From Gibbula magus (lineage: Eukaryota > Mollusca > Gastropoda > Trochida > Trochidae): a stretch of 64,000 nt of DNA. The stretch's first letter is position 1. Every line of letters starts with the position of its first letter. The position numbers and the translations under genes were made by a program. The stretch spans positions 8,602,035 through 8,666,034 of the forward strand of contig OW388298.1 of the NCBI GenBank assembly GCA_936450465.1, written 5' to 3'. Shown here one piece after another: positions 47,146 through 59,900 of the stretch. The notes below the pieces were generated by a model. It ran no database searches. It saw only the letters and a list, made by a program, of their open reading frames with translations, and was not told the DNA's origin.

Positions 47146-47377
47146 CATGTATGTGTATGTATGTGAGAGTGTGTGAGCGAGAGAGAGTTTATTTCGGTGT
47201 CACACATCTGTAATATCAATTTCAACATTGGTTCAACACAATAACAATAACAATAACATATATACACACAGATGTCCGGTCATCAGAGCTATGAGACTCT
47301 TAAACATACATACATATGTACACTTATAAACAAGTATTATCACTCATTATATAATTTTGAAAAATAATATCAAACAT

Positions 47378-48078
47378 TCAAAATGGTTTGGTGGGTAAGA
47401 GGGAAATACACAATATCTTATCACAGTGATCTTGTCGCTTGAACTTTCGGAGAAACAGCAATTTAAATTCTTGATAATAATTTGTGAAGGAAGTGTTTAT
47501 CGACTCTGCTTCACTCCATATATTGAATTTCAGGTCAGAGTAACAATTGCAGTGAATAAGAAATTGTCGCTCATCTTTAATTGATTTAAAGTTGTCACAG
47601 TATTTACAAGTTCTGTTTTCCAGTATAGTTGGTGGCTTGGCGAACCTACCAGTCTCGATAGCTAAGGGGAGGCAACCACTCCGGAACTTTGCTAGAATGC
47701 TTCTTTCTTCTCTTTTCCACACGTATACGCTCTGTACATACTCTCTGTATCAGGATTACATTTAGAACATATGTATGTTCTCAGTTTATTTCAATTTAAG
47801 TTTCGCCTGTCATCCCACACTTTCTGTGATATGTTAAAATTTCCTTTAAAAACTGTATTTTCTTCTGTATAAATAATTTTTTCTCCGATCATCCATTGCA
47901 CATTGAATTTCTTAAGCGAATTAATTGTTCGATTAATCCATGACTTGTTGATTGAGCAGGACCAGGCAAACCCCTTGCGAACTGTGCGCTGTACAGACAT
48001 ATTTTTTACCTGAAAGAAAAATCTGTAGAGTTCAATATGCTGCATCACATAACAGGAGCCCCATCCCTTATACTCCAC
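47378..48078 (-). pseudogene. C-terminal fragment of a LINE reverse transcriptase protein
   Basis: Read on the minus strand, the 5' part gives YKGWGSCYVMQHIELYRFFF and continues to QKVWDDRRNLN. After a stop and a frameshift (KLRTY region, about 47760-47790) it resumes as YVWKREERSILAKFRSGCLP and LAIETGRF. Next comes a zinc-knuckle-like CKYC..(21)..HCNCY pattern and a stop. The 'AKFRSG.LPL.IETGR' block and the C..C..H..C finger are typical of the C-terminus of many invertebrate non-LTR retrotransposon ORFs. The catalytic domain is absent. A normal element would carry several kb more upstream, so this is a dead fragment. Confidence 0.75.
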
Positions 48079-48273
48079 TTCCGGTCTGGTTGCTTTTCTT
48101 TTGTTACAAGTGTAGGTGTATTAGCCGATACACCTTCACTTTTTCTGATATACCTATAATGTTTCTGATGTACCTACACTTTTCTAAGATACCTACACTT
48201 TTTAACAACTGAGAAACAATGTTGTCAATTTTCTAAATTTCCAAATTCTAAGTGATGATTATAAATGAACATA

Positions 48274-48346
48274 TAATGAACCTGGGATCGAACCCGTGTC
48301 CTGTTGCTTTCTGGCCGAACGACCTAACCATTACACCACGAAGCCA
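48274..48346 (-). repeat. tRNA-like SINE head
   Basis: On the minus strand there is an A box (TGGTGTAATGGTTAGGTC, complement of 48321-48338) and a B box (GGGTTCGATCC, complement of 48285-48295). The acceptor, anticodon and T stems pair poorly, so a functional tRNA is unlikely. A SINE head or pseudo-tRNA fits better. Confidence 0.55.
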
Positions 48347-48349
48347 GTT

Positions 48350-48780
48350 TAAACTCTGAACATTTGTTCATGACCAAATGAATAAGGTTCTTATAATGCG
48401 TGAAATAATATCACAAAATTATGTCTTTCTTTTTATATACGAATGTAATTTAAATTTGGTTGCAAAATGACAAACATACTGAAAGTTCTGTTTTCTCTAA
48501 ACTTTGGCCACGTTGACATTAGCCATTCGGTTTATAGCGTTAGCTGTACATTTTAGCAATATGCACGTGCATCTGCGTTGAAAATGCCGTCATTGGGCCA
48601 TAATAATTAGATTTCGAGCCCCAAACATGGGTAACCATACAACGCAGCTCGGGCTCCGTTGTCACAGATGAGGCCGTATTTGGGTTGTGCGTTTCATACA
48701 GAAGCTTGTTAACAGCTGTATTTGTTTAGAACTATTATGAAATAGTATCCGCTTACACACGACCGTAAGTGGGGTATAAG
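48350..48780. other. Intergenic, no feature seen
   Basis: AT-rich. ATATGCACGTGCATCTGCG near 48559 may be a remote relative of the CACGTGCAAATCGTGC core. Nothing else supported. Confidence 0.4.
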
Positions 48781-48783
48781 ACA

Positions 48784-48920
48784 GATATACCCATACTTTT
48801 CCTCGTGTACCAAATGATACCCTACAGTTTCCCCGTTGGAGCCTTGCTCGGCTCCGCCTCGTAAGGGCCCCATGGGAAAAAGTGTATGGTATAATTTGAT
48901 ACACTCGAAAAAGAATATCT
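48784..48920. repeat. Long imperfect hairpin, about 50-bp arms
   Basis: The left arm (48784-48835: ATACCCATACTTTTCCTCGT..AAATGATACCCTACAGTTTCCCC) is complementary to the right arm (48871-48920: GGGAAAAAGTGTATGGTATA..GATACACTCGAAAAAGAATAT). The loop is about 35 bp and GC-rich, containing GGAGCCTTGCTCGGCTCC, itself a small hairpin. It directly adjoins the first monomer of the 49-bp satellite. Foldback element or MITE. Confidence 0.65.
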
Positions 48921-50890
48921 CCTCTTATAACTATGGTGCTTCACATAACAGGAGGCCCATCCAATGTCTACTCTTATAGCTATGCTGCATCACATACCAT
49001 GAGGCCCATCCCATATCTCCTCTAATAGCTATGCTGCATCACATAACAGGAGGCCCATCCCATACCTCCTCTTATAGCTATGCTGCATAACATAACAGGA
49101 GGCCCATCCAATGTCTCCTCTTATAGCTATGCTGCATCACATAACATGAGGCCCATCCCATATCTCCTCTTATAGCTATGCTGCTTCACATAACATGAGG
49201 CCCATCCCATATCTACTCTTATAGCTATGCTGCATCATAAAACAGGAGGCCCATCCCATATCTCCTCTTATAGCTATGACGTTTCACATAACATGAGGCC
49301 CATCCCATATCTCCTCTTATAGCTATGCTGCTTCACATAACATGAGGCCCATCCCATGTCTCCTCTTATAGCTATGCTGCATCACATAACAGGAGGCCCA
49401 TCCCATATCTCCTCTTATAGCTATGCTGCTTCACATAACATGAGGCCCATCCCATATCTCCTCTTATAGCTATGCTGCATCATAAAACAGGAGGCCCATC
49501 ACATATCTCCTCTAATAGCTATGCTGCATAATATAGCATGAGGCCCATCCCATGTCTCCTCTTATAGCTATGCTGCATCACATAACAGGAGGCCCATCCC
49601 ATATCTCCTCTTATAGCTATGCTGCATCATAAAACAGGAGGCCCATCACATATCTCCTCTAATAGCTATGCTGCATAATATAACATGAGGCCCATCCCAT
49701 ATCTCCTCTTATAGCTATGCTGCATCATATAACAGGAGGCCCATCCCATACCTCCTCTTATAGCTATGATGTTTCACATAACATGAGGCCCATCCCATAT
49801 CTCCTCTTATAGCTATGCTGCTTCACATAACATGAGACCCATCCCACATCTCCTCTTATAGCTATGCTGCATCACATAACATGAGGCCAATCCCATATCT
49901 CCTCTTATAGCTATGCTGCTTCACATAACATGAGGCCCATCCCATATCTCCTCTTATAGCTATGCTGCATCATATAACAGGAGGCCCATCCCATACCTCC
50001 TCTTATAGCTATGATGTTTCACATAACATGAGGCCCATCCCATATCTCCTCTTATAGCTATGCTGCATCACATAACAGTAGGCGCATCCAATGTGTCCTC
50101 TTATAGCTATGCTGCATCACATAACATGAGGCCAATCCCATATCTGGTCTTATAGCTATGCTGCTTCACATTACAGTAGGCGCATCCAATGTCTCCTCTT
50201 ATAGCTATACTGCATCACATAACATGAGGCCCATCCCATATCTCCTCTAATAGCTATGCTGCATCATATAACTGGAGGCCCATCCCATATCTCCTCTAAT
50301 AGCTATGCTGCTTCACATAACAGGAGGCACATCCCATAGTTCCTCTTATAGCTATGCTGCATCACATAACAGGAGGCCCATCCCATATCTCCTCTAATAG
50401 CTATGCTGCATCAAATAACAGGAGGCCCATCCCATATCTCCTCTTATAGCTATGCTGCATCACATAACAGGAGGCCCATCCCATAGTTCCTCTTATAGCT
50501 ATGCTGCATCACATAACAGGAGGCCCATCCCATATCTCCTCTAATAGCTATGCTGCATCAAATAACAGGAGGCCCATCCCATATCTCCTCTTATAGCTAT
50601 GCTGCATCACATAACAGGAGGCCCATCCCATATCTCGTCTTATAGCTATACTGCATCACATAACAGGAGGCCCATCCCATATCTCCTCTAATAGCTATGC
50701 TGCTTCACATAACAGGAGGCCCATCCCATAGTTCCTCTTATAGCTATGCTGCATCACATAACAGGAGGCCCATCCCATATCTCCTCTAATAGCTATGCTG
50801 CATCATAAAACAGGAGGCCCATCCCATATCTCCTCTAATAGCTATGCTGCATCAAATAACAGGAGGCCCATCCCATATCTCCTCTTGTAG
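48921..50890. repeat. 49-bp satellite, about 40 monomers, LINE-derived
   Basis: The monomer is CTCCTCTTATAGCTATGCTG, CATCACATAACAGGAGGCCC, ATCCCATAT, period 49 bp (for example 49026 and 49075). Variation is mainly GCATC/GCTTC, CAGGAGG/CATGAGG and CTTAT/CTAAT. The 35-bp stretch TATGCTGCATCACATAACAGGAG..CCCATCCC.TA also occurs once at 48036-48070 inside the minus-strand LINE fragment, where it encodes GWGSCYVMQH. The satellite therefore appears to derive from LINE coding sequence. Confidence 0.9.
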
Positions 50891-50900
50891 CTATGCTATG

Positions 50901-50972
50901 TTAACCACTTTAGTCTTGGTTGTATTAATCACTTTAGTCTTGGTTGTATTAATCACTTTAATCTTGGTTGTC
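50901..50972 (+). repeat. 24-bp tandem repeat, three copies
   Basis: TTAATCACTTTAGTCTTGGT plus TGTA repeats at 50901, 50925 and 50949 with one or two changes. It lies exactly between the end of the 49-bp satellite and the start of the 189-bp satellite. Confidence 0.85.
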
Positions 50973-50974
50973 GT

Positions 50975-53900
50975 TGGACTATCGGCCTTTTTGGACATTT
51001 TCCTTACGGAGAAATCATATTTTACCTATAAATATTATATTTTCGTTTGTAGTAAATGAACCAAATAATACGTGAATACTTGTTCTATCTGAACATGTGA
51101 AAGTTGATTGCATACACACATCATGGTTCCATGGCTACATCGTTGTAAGCTGTCATTAGGAGTGCCACAATCGGCGTTTTTGGACAGGTTCCTTACTAAG
51201 CGATCATGTTTTCCCTTAAAATATTACATTTTCGTTTGTAGTAAATGAACCAAATAATACTTGGATATTTCTTCTATTTGAACAAATAAAAGTTGATTGA
51301 ATACACACATCCTAGTACCATGCCTTCATCGTTGTAAGCTGTCATTGGGCGTGCCACTTTCGGTCTTTTCGGATAGGTTTCTTACAAAGAAATCATGTTT
51401 TACCTATAAATATTATATTTTCGTTTGTCCTAAATGAAACAAATAATACTTAAATATTTTTTCTATTTAAACAAATAAAATTTGATTGAATACACACATC
51501 CCAGTATCATGCCTTCAACGTTGCAAGCTGTCATTGGGCGTGCCACTTTCGGACTTTTCGGATAGGTTCCTTACCAAGAAATCATGTTTTACCTATAAAT
51601 ATTATATTTTCGTTTGTAGTAAATGAACCAAATAATACTTGGATATTTCTTCTATTTGAACAAATAAAAGTTGATTGAATACACACATCCTAGTACCATG
51701 CCTTCACCGTTGTAAGCTGTCATTGGGCGTGCCACTTGCGGACTTTTCGGATGGGTTCCTTACAAAGAAATCATGTTTTACCAATAAATATTATATTTTC
51801 GTTTGTAGTAAATGAACCAAATAATACTTTGATAGTTCTTCTATTTGAACAAATAAAAGTTGATTGAATACACACATCCTAGTACCAGGCCTTCACCGTT
51901 TATAAGCTGTCATTTGGCGTGCCACCTCCGGTCTTTTCGGATAGGTTCCTTACCAAGAAATCATGTTTTACCTATAAATATTATATTTTCCTTTGTAGTA
52001 AATGAACCAAATAATACTTGGATATTTGATCTATTTGAACAATTAAAAGTTGATTGAATACACACATCCCAGTACCATGCCTTCACCGTTGCAAGCTGTC
52101 ATTGGGCGTGCCACTTTCGGTCTTTTCGGATAGGTTCCTTACAAAGAAATCATGTTTTACCTATAAATATTATATTTACGTTTGTAGTAAATGGACAAAA
52201 TAATACTTTGATAGTTCTTCTATTTGAACAAATAAAAGTTGATTGAATACACACATCCTAGTACCATGCCTTCACCGTTGCAAGCTGTCATTGGGCGTGC
52301 CACTTTCGGTCTTTTCGGATAGGTTCCTTACCAAGAAATCATGTTTTAACTATAAATATTATATTTTCGTTTGTCCTAAATGAAACAAATAATATTTAAA
52401 TATTTTTTCTATTTGAACAAATAAAATTTGATTGAATACACACATCCCAGTATCATGCCTTCAACGTTGCAAGCTGTCATTGGGCGTGCCACTTTCGGAC
52501 TTTTCGGATAGGTTCCTTACCAAGAAATCATGTTTTACCTATAAATATTATATTTTCGTTTGTAGTAAATGAACCAAATAATACTTGGATATTTCTTCTA
52601 TTTGAACAAATAAAAGTTGATTGAATACACACATCCTAGTACCATGCCTTCACCGTTGTAAGCTGTCATTGGGCGTGCCACTTGCGGACTTTTCGGATGG
52701 GTTCCTTACAAAGAAATCATGTTTTACCAATAAATATTATATTTTCGTTTGTAGTAAATGAACCAAATAATACTTTGATAGTTCTTCTATTTGAACAAAT
52801 AAAAGTTGATTGAATACACACATCCTAGTACCATGCCTTCACCGTTGTAAGCTGTCATTGGGCGTGCCACTTTCGGTCTTTTCGGATAGGTTCCTTACCA
52901 AGAAATCATGTTTTACCTATAAATATTATATTTTCGTTTGTACTAAATGAAACAAATAATACTTAAATATTTTTTCTATTTGAACAAATAAAATTTGATT
53001 GAATACACACATCCCAGTACCATGCCTTCACCGTTGCAAGCTGTCATTGGGCGTGCCACTTTCGGTCTTTTCGGATAGGTTTCTTACAAAGAAATCATGT
53101 TTTACCTATAAATATTATATTTTCGTTTGTAGTAAATGAACCAAATAATACTTGGATATTTGATCTATTTGAACAAATAAAAGTTGATTGAATACACACA
53201 TCCTAGTACCATGCCTTCACCGTTGTAAGCTGTCATTTGGCGTGCCACCTTCGGTCTTTTCGGATAGGTTCCTTACCAAGAAATCATGTTTTACCTATAA
53301 ATATTATATTTTCGTTTGTACTAAATGAAACAAATAATACTTAAATATTTTTTCTATTTGAACAAATAAAATTTGATTGAATACACACATCCCAGTACCA
53401 TGCCTTCACCGTTGCAAGCTGTCATTGGGCGTGCCACTTTCGGTCTTTTCGGATAGGTTTCTTACAAAGAAATCATGTTTTACCTATAAATATTATATTT
53501 TCGTTTGTAGTAAATGAACCAAATAATACTTGGATATTTGATCTATTTGAACAAATAAAAGTTGATTGAATACACACATCCTAGTACCATGCCTTCACCG
53601 TTGTAAGCTGTCATTGGGCGTGCCACTTTCGGTCTTTTCGGATAGGTTCCTTACAAAGAAATCATGTTTTACCTATAAATATTATATTTACGTTTGTAGT
53701 AAATGGACAAAATCATACTTTGATATTCTTTCTATTTAAACAAATAAAATTTGATTGAATACACACATCCAAGTACCATGCCTTCACTGTTGTAAGCTGT
53801 CATTGGGCGTGCCACTTGCGGACTTTTCGGATAGGTTCCTTACAAAGAAATCATGTTTTACCTATAAATATTATATTTTCGTTTGTAGTAAATGAACCAA

Positions 53901-56900
53901 ATAATACTTGGATATTTCTTCTATTTGAACAAATAAAAGTTGAATGAATACACTAATCCTTGTACCATGCCTTCACCGTTGTAAGCTGTCATTGGGCGTG
54001 CCACTGTCGGTCTTTTCGGATAGGTTCCTTACCAAGAAATCATGTTTTACCTATAAATATTATATTTTCGTTTGTAGTAAATGAACCAAATAATACTTGA
54101 ATATTTCTTCTATTTGAACAAATAAAAGTTGATTGAATACACACATCCTAGTACCATGCCTTCACCGTTGTAAGCTGTCATTGGGCGTGCCATTTTCGGT
54201 CTTTTCGGATGGGTTCCTCACAAAGAAATCATGTTTTACCTATAAATATTATATTTTCGTTTGTAGTAAATGAACCAAATAATACTTTGATAGTTCTTCT
54301 ATTTGAACAAATACAAGTTGACTGAATACACACATCCTAGTACCATGCCTTCACCGTTGTAAGCTGTCATTGGGCGTGCCACTTGCGGACTTTTCGGATG
54401 GGTTCCTTACAAAGAAATCATGTTTTACCAATAAATATTATATTTTCGTTTGTAGTAAATGAACCAAATAATACTTTGATAGTTCTTCTATTTGAACAAA
54501 TAAAAGTTGATTGAATACACACATCCTAGTACCATGCCTTCACCGTTGTAAGCTGTCATTTGGCGTGCCACCTCCGGTCTTTTCGGATAGGTTCCTTACC
54601 AAGAAATCATGTTTTACCTATAAATATTATATTTTCGTTTGTAGTAAATGAACCAAATAATACTTGGATATTTGATCTATTTGAACAATTAAAAGTTGAT
54701 TGAATACACACATCCCAGTACCATGCCTTCACCGTTGCAAGCTGTCATTGGGCGTGCCACTTTCGGTCTTTTCGGATAGGTTCCTTACAAAGAAATCATG
54801 TTTTACCTATAAATATTATATTTACGTTTGTAGTAAATGGACAAAATAATACTTTGATATTTCTTCTATTTGAACAAATAAAAGTTGAATGAATACACTA
54901 ATCCTTGTACCATGCCTTCACCGTTGCAAGCTGTCATTGGGCGTGCCACTTTCGGTCTTTTCGGATAGGTTCCTTACCAAGAAATCATGTTTTACCTATA
55001 AATATTATATTTTCGTTTGTAGTAAATGACCCAAATAATAATTGGATATTTGATCTATTTGAACAATTAAAAGTTGATTGAATACACACATCCCAGTACC
55101 ATGCCTTCACCGTTGCAAGCTGTCATTGGGCGTGCCACTTTCGGTCTTTTCGGATAGGTTCCTTACAAAGAAATCATGTTTTACCTATAAATATTATATT
55201 TACGTTTGTAGTAAATGGACAAAATAATACTTTGATATTTCTTCTATTTGAACAAATAAAAGTTGAATGAATACACGAATCCTTGTACCATGCCTTCACC
55301 GTTGTAAGCTGTCATTGGGCGTGCCACTTTCGGTCTTTTCGGATAGGTTCCTTACCAAGAAATCATGTTTTACCTATAAATATTATATTTTCGTTTGTAC
55401 TAAATGAAACAAATAATACTTAAATATTTTTTCTATTTGAACAAATAAAATTTGATTGAATACACACATCCCAGTACCATGCCTTCACCGTTGCAAGCTG
55501 TCATTGGGCGTGCCACTTTCGGTCTTTTCGGATAGGTTTCTTACAAAGAAATCATGTTTTACCTATAAATATTATATTTTCGTTTGTAGTAAATGAACCA
55601 AATAATACTTGGATATTTGATCTATTTGAACAAATAAAAGTTGATTGAATACACACATCCTAGTACCATGCCTTCACCTTTGTAAGCTGTCATTGGGCGT
55701 GCCACCTTCGGTCTTTTCGGATAGGTTCCTTACCAAGAAATCATGTTTTACCTATAAATATTATATTTTCGTTTGTACTAAATGAAACAAATAATACTTA
55801 AATATTTTTTCTATTTGAACAAATAAAATTTGATTGAATACACACATCCCAGTACCATGCCTTCACCGTTGCAAGCTGTCATTGGGCGTGCCACTTTCGG
55901 TCTTTTCGGATAGGTTCCTTACAAAGAAATCATGTTTTACCTATAAATATTATATTTTCGTTTGTAGTAAATGAACCAAATAATACTTGGATATTTGATC
56001 TATTTGAACAAATAAAAGTTGATTGAATACACACATCCTAGTACCATGCCTTCACCGTTGTAAGCTGTCATTGGGCGTGCCACTTTCGGTCTTTTCGGAT
56101 AGGTTCCTTACAAAGAAATCATGTTTTACCTATAAATATTATATTTACGTTTGTAGTAAATGGACAAAATCATACTTTGATATTCTTTCTATTTAAACAA
56201 ATAAAATTTGATTGAATACACACATCCAAGTACCATGCCTTCACTGTTGTAAGCTGTCATTGGGCGTGCCACTTGCGGACTTTTCGGATAGGTTCCTTAC
56301 AAAGAAATCATGTTTTACCTATAAATATTATATTTTCGTTTGTAGTAAATGAACCAAATAATACTTGGATATTTCTTCTATTTGAACAAATAAAAGTTGA
56401 ATGAATACACTAATCCTTGTACCATGCCTTCACCGTTGTAAGCTGTCATTGGGCGTGCCACTGTCGGTCTTTTCGGATAGGTTCCTTACCAAGAAATCAT
56501 GTTTTACCTATAAATATTATATTTTCGTTTGTAGTAAATGAACCAAATAATACTTGAATATTTCTTCTATTTGAACAAATAAAAGTTGATTGAATACACA
56601 CATCCTAGTACCATGCCTTCACCGTTGTAAGCTGTCATTGGGCGTGCCATTTTCGGTCTTTTCGGATGGGTTCCTCACAAAGAAATCATGTTTTACCTAT
56701 AAATATTATATTTTCGTTTGTAGTAAATGAACCAAATAATACTTTGATAGTTCTTCTATTTGAACAAATACAAGTTGACTGAATACACACATCCTAGTAC
56801 CATGCCTTCACCGTTGTAAGCTGTCATTGGGCGTGCCACTTGCGGACTTTTCGGATGGGTTCCTTACAAAGAAATCATGTTTTACCAATAAATATTATAT

Positions 56901-59900
56901 TTTCGTTTGTAGTAAATGAACCAAATAATACTTTGATAGTTCTTCTATTTGAACAAATAAAAGTTGATTGAATACACACATCCTAGTACCATGCCTTCAC
57001 CGTTGTAAGCTGTCATTTGGCGTGCCACCTCCGGTCTTTTCGGATAGGTTCCTTACCAAGAAATCATGTTTTACCTATAAATATTATATTTTCGTTTGTA
57101 GTAAATGAACCAAATAATACTTGGATATTTGATCTATTTGAACAATTAAAAGTTGATTGAATACACACATCCCAGTACCATGCCTTCACCGTTGCAAGCT
57201 GTCATTGGGCGTGCCACTTTCGGTCTTTTCGGATAGGTTCCTTACAAAGAAATCATGTTTTACCTATAAATATTATATTTACGTTTGTAGTAAATGGACA
57301 AAATAATACTTTGATATTTCTTCTATTTGAACAAATAAAAGTTGAATGAATACACTAATCCTTGTACCATGCCTTCACCGTTGCAAGCTGTCATTGGGCG
57401 TGCCACTTTCGGTCTTTTCGGATAGGTTCCTTACCAAGAAATCATGTTTTACCTATAAATATTATATTTTCGTTTGTAGTAAATGACCCAAATAATAATT
57501 GGATATTTGATCTATTTGAACAATTAAAAGTTGATTGAATACACACATCCCAGTACCATGCCTTCACCGTTGCAAGCTGTCATTGGGCGTGCCACTTTCG
57601 GTCTTTTCGGATAGGTTCCTTACAAAGAAATCATGTTTTACCTATAAATATTATATTTACGTTTGTAGTAAATGGACAAAATAATACTTTGATATTTCTT
57701 CTATTTGAACAAATAAAAGTTGAATGAATACACGAATCCTTGTACCATGCCTTCACCGTTGTAAGCTGTCATTGGGCGTGCCACTTTCGGTCTTTTCGGA
57801 TAGGTTCCTTACCAAGAAATCATGTTTTACCTATAAATATTATATTTTCGTTTGTACTAAATGAAACAAATAATACTTAAATATTTTTTCTATTTGAACA
57901 AATAAAATTTGATTGAATACACACATCCTAGTACCATGCCTTCACCGTTGTAAGCTGTCATTGGGCGTGCCACTTTCGGTCTTTTCGGATAGGTTTCTTA
58001 CAAAGAAATCATGTTTTACCTATAAATATTATATTTTCGTTTGTAGTAAATGAACCAAATAATACTTGGATATTTGATCTATTTGAACAAATAAAAGTTG
58101 ATTGAATACACACATCCTAGTACCATGCCTTCACCGTTGTAAGCTGTCATTGGGCGTGCCACCTTCGGTCTTTTCGGATAGGTTCCTTACCAAGAAATCA
58201 TGTTTTACCTATAAATATTATATTTTCGTTTGTACTAAATGAAACAAATAATACTTAAATATTTTTTCTATTTGAACAAATAAAATTTGATTGAATACAC
58301 ACATCCCAGTACCATGCCTTCACCGTTGCAAGCTGTCATTGGGCGTGCCACTTTCGGTCTTTTCGGATAGGTTTCTTACAAAGAAATCATGTTTTACCTA
58401 TAAATATTATATTTTCGTTTGTAGTAAATGAACCAAATAATACTTGGATATTTGATCTATTTGAACAAATAAAAGTTGATTGAATACACACATCCTAGTA
58501 CCATGCCTTCACCGTTGTAAGCTGTCATTGGGCGTGCCACCTTCGGTCTTTTCGGATAGGTTCCTTACCAAGAAATCATGTTTTACCTATAAATATTATA
58601 TTTTCGTTTGTACTAAATGAAACAAATAATACTTAAATATTTTTTCTATTTGAACAAATAAAATTTGATTGAATACACACATCCCAGTACCATGCCTTCA
58701 CCGTTGCAAGCTGTCATTGGGCGTGCCACTTTCGGTCTTTTCGGATAGGTTTCTTACAAAGAAATCATGTTTTACCTATAAATATTATATTTTCGTTTGT
58801 AGTAAATGAACCAAATAATACTTGGATATTTGATCTATTTGAACAAATAAAAGTTGATTGAATACACACATCCTAGTACCATGCCTTCACCGTTGTAAGC
58901 TGTCATTGGGCGTGCCACTTTCGGTCTTTTCGGATAGGTTCCTTACAAAGAAATCATGTTTTACCTACAAATATTATATTTACGTTTGTAGTAAATGGAC
59001 AAAATTATACTTTGATATTCTTTCTATTTAAACAAATAAAATTTGATTGAATACACACATCCAAGTACCATGCCTTCACTGTTGTAAGCTGTCATTGGGC
59101 GTGCCACTTGCGGACTTTTCGGATAGGTTCCTTACAAAGAAATCATGTTTTACCTATAAATATTATATTTTCGTTTGTAGTAAATGAACCAAATAATACT
59201 TGGATATTTCTTCTATTTGAACAAATAAAAGTTGAATGAATACACTAATCCTTGTACCATGCCTTCACCGTTGTAAGCTGTCATTGGGCGTGCCACTGTC
59301 GGTCTTTTCGGATAGGTTCCGTACCAAGAAATCATGTTTTACCTATAAATATTATATTTTCGTTTGTAGTAAATGAACAAATAATACTTGAATATTTCTT
59401 CTATTTGAACAAATAAAAGTTGATTGAATACACACATCCTAGTACCATGCCTTCACCGTTGTAAGCTGTCATTGGGCGTGCCATTTTCGGTCTTTTCGGA
59501 TGGGTTCCTCACAAAGAAATCATGTTTTACCTATAAATATTATATTTTCGTTTGTAGTAAATGAACCAAATAATACTTTGGTAGTTCTTCTATTTGAACA
59601 AATACAAGTTGACTCAATACACACATCCTAGCACCATGCCTTCACCGTTGTAAGCTGTCATTGGGCGTGCCACCTTCGGTCTTTTCGGATAGGTTCCTTA
59701 CCAAGAAATCATGTTTTACCTATAAATATTAATTTACGTTTGTAGTAAATGAACCAAATAATACTTGGATATTTCTTCTATTTGAACAAATAAAAGTTGA
59801 TTGAATACACACATCCCAGTACCATGCCTTCATCGTTGTAAGCTGTCATTGGTCTTGCCACTTTCGGTCTTTTCGGATAAGTTTCTTACAAAGAAATCAT

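Noticed and set aside
50844..51059. 71-codon frame across the satellite junction
   Set aside because: It is made of the 49-bp, 24-bp and 189-bp repeats in series. No coding signal.
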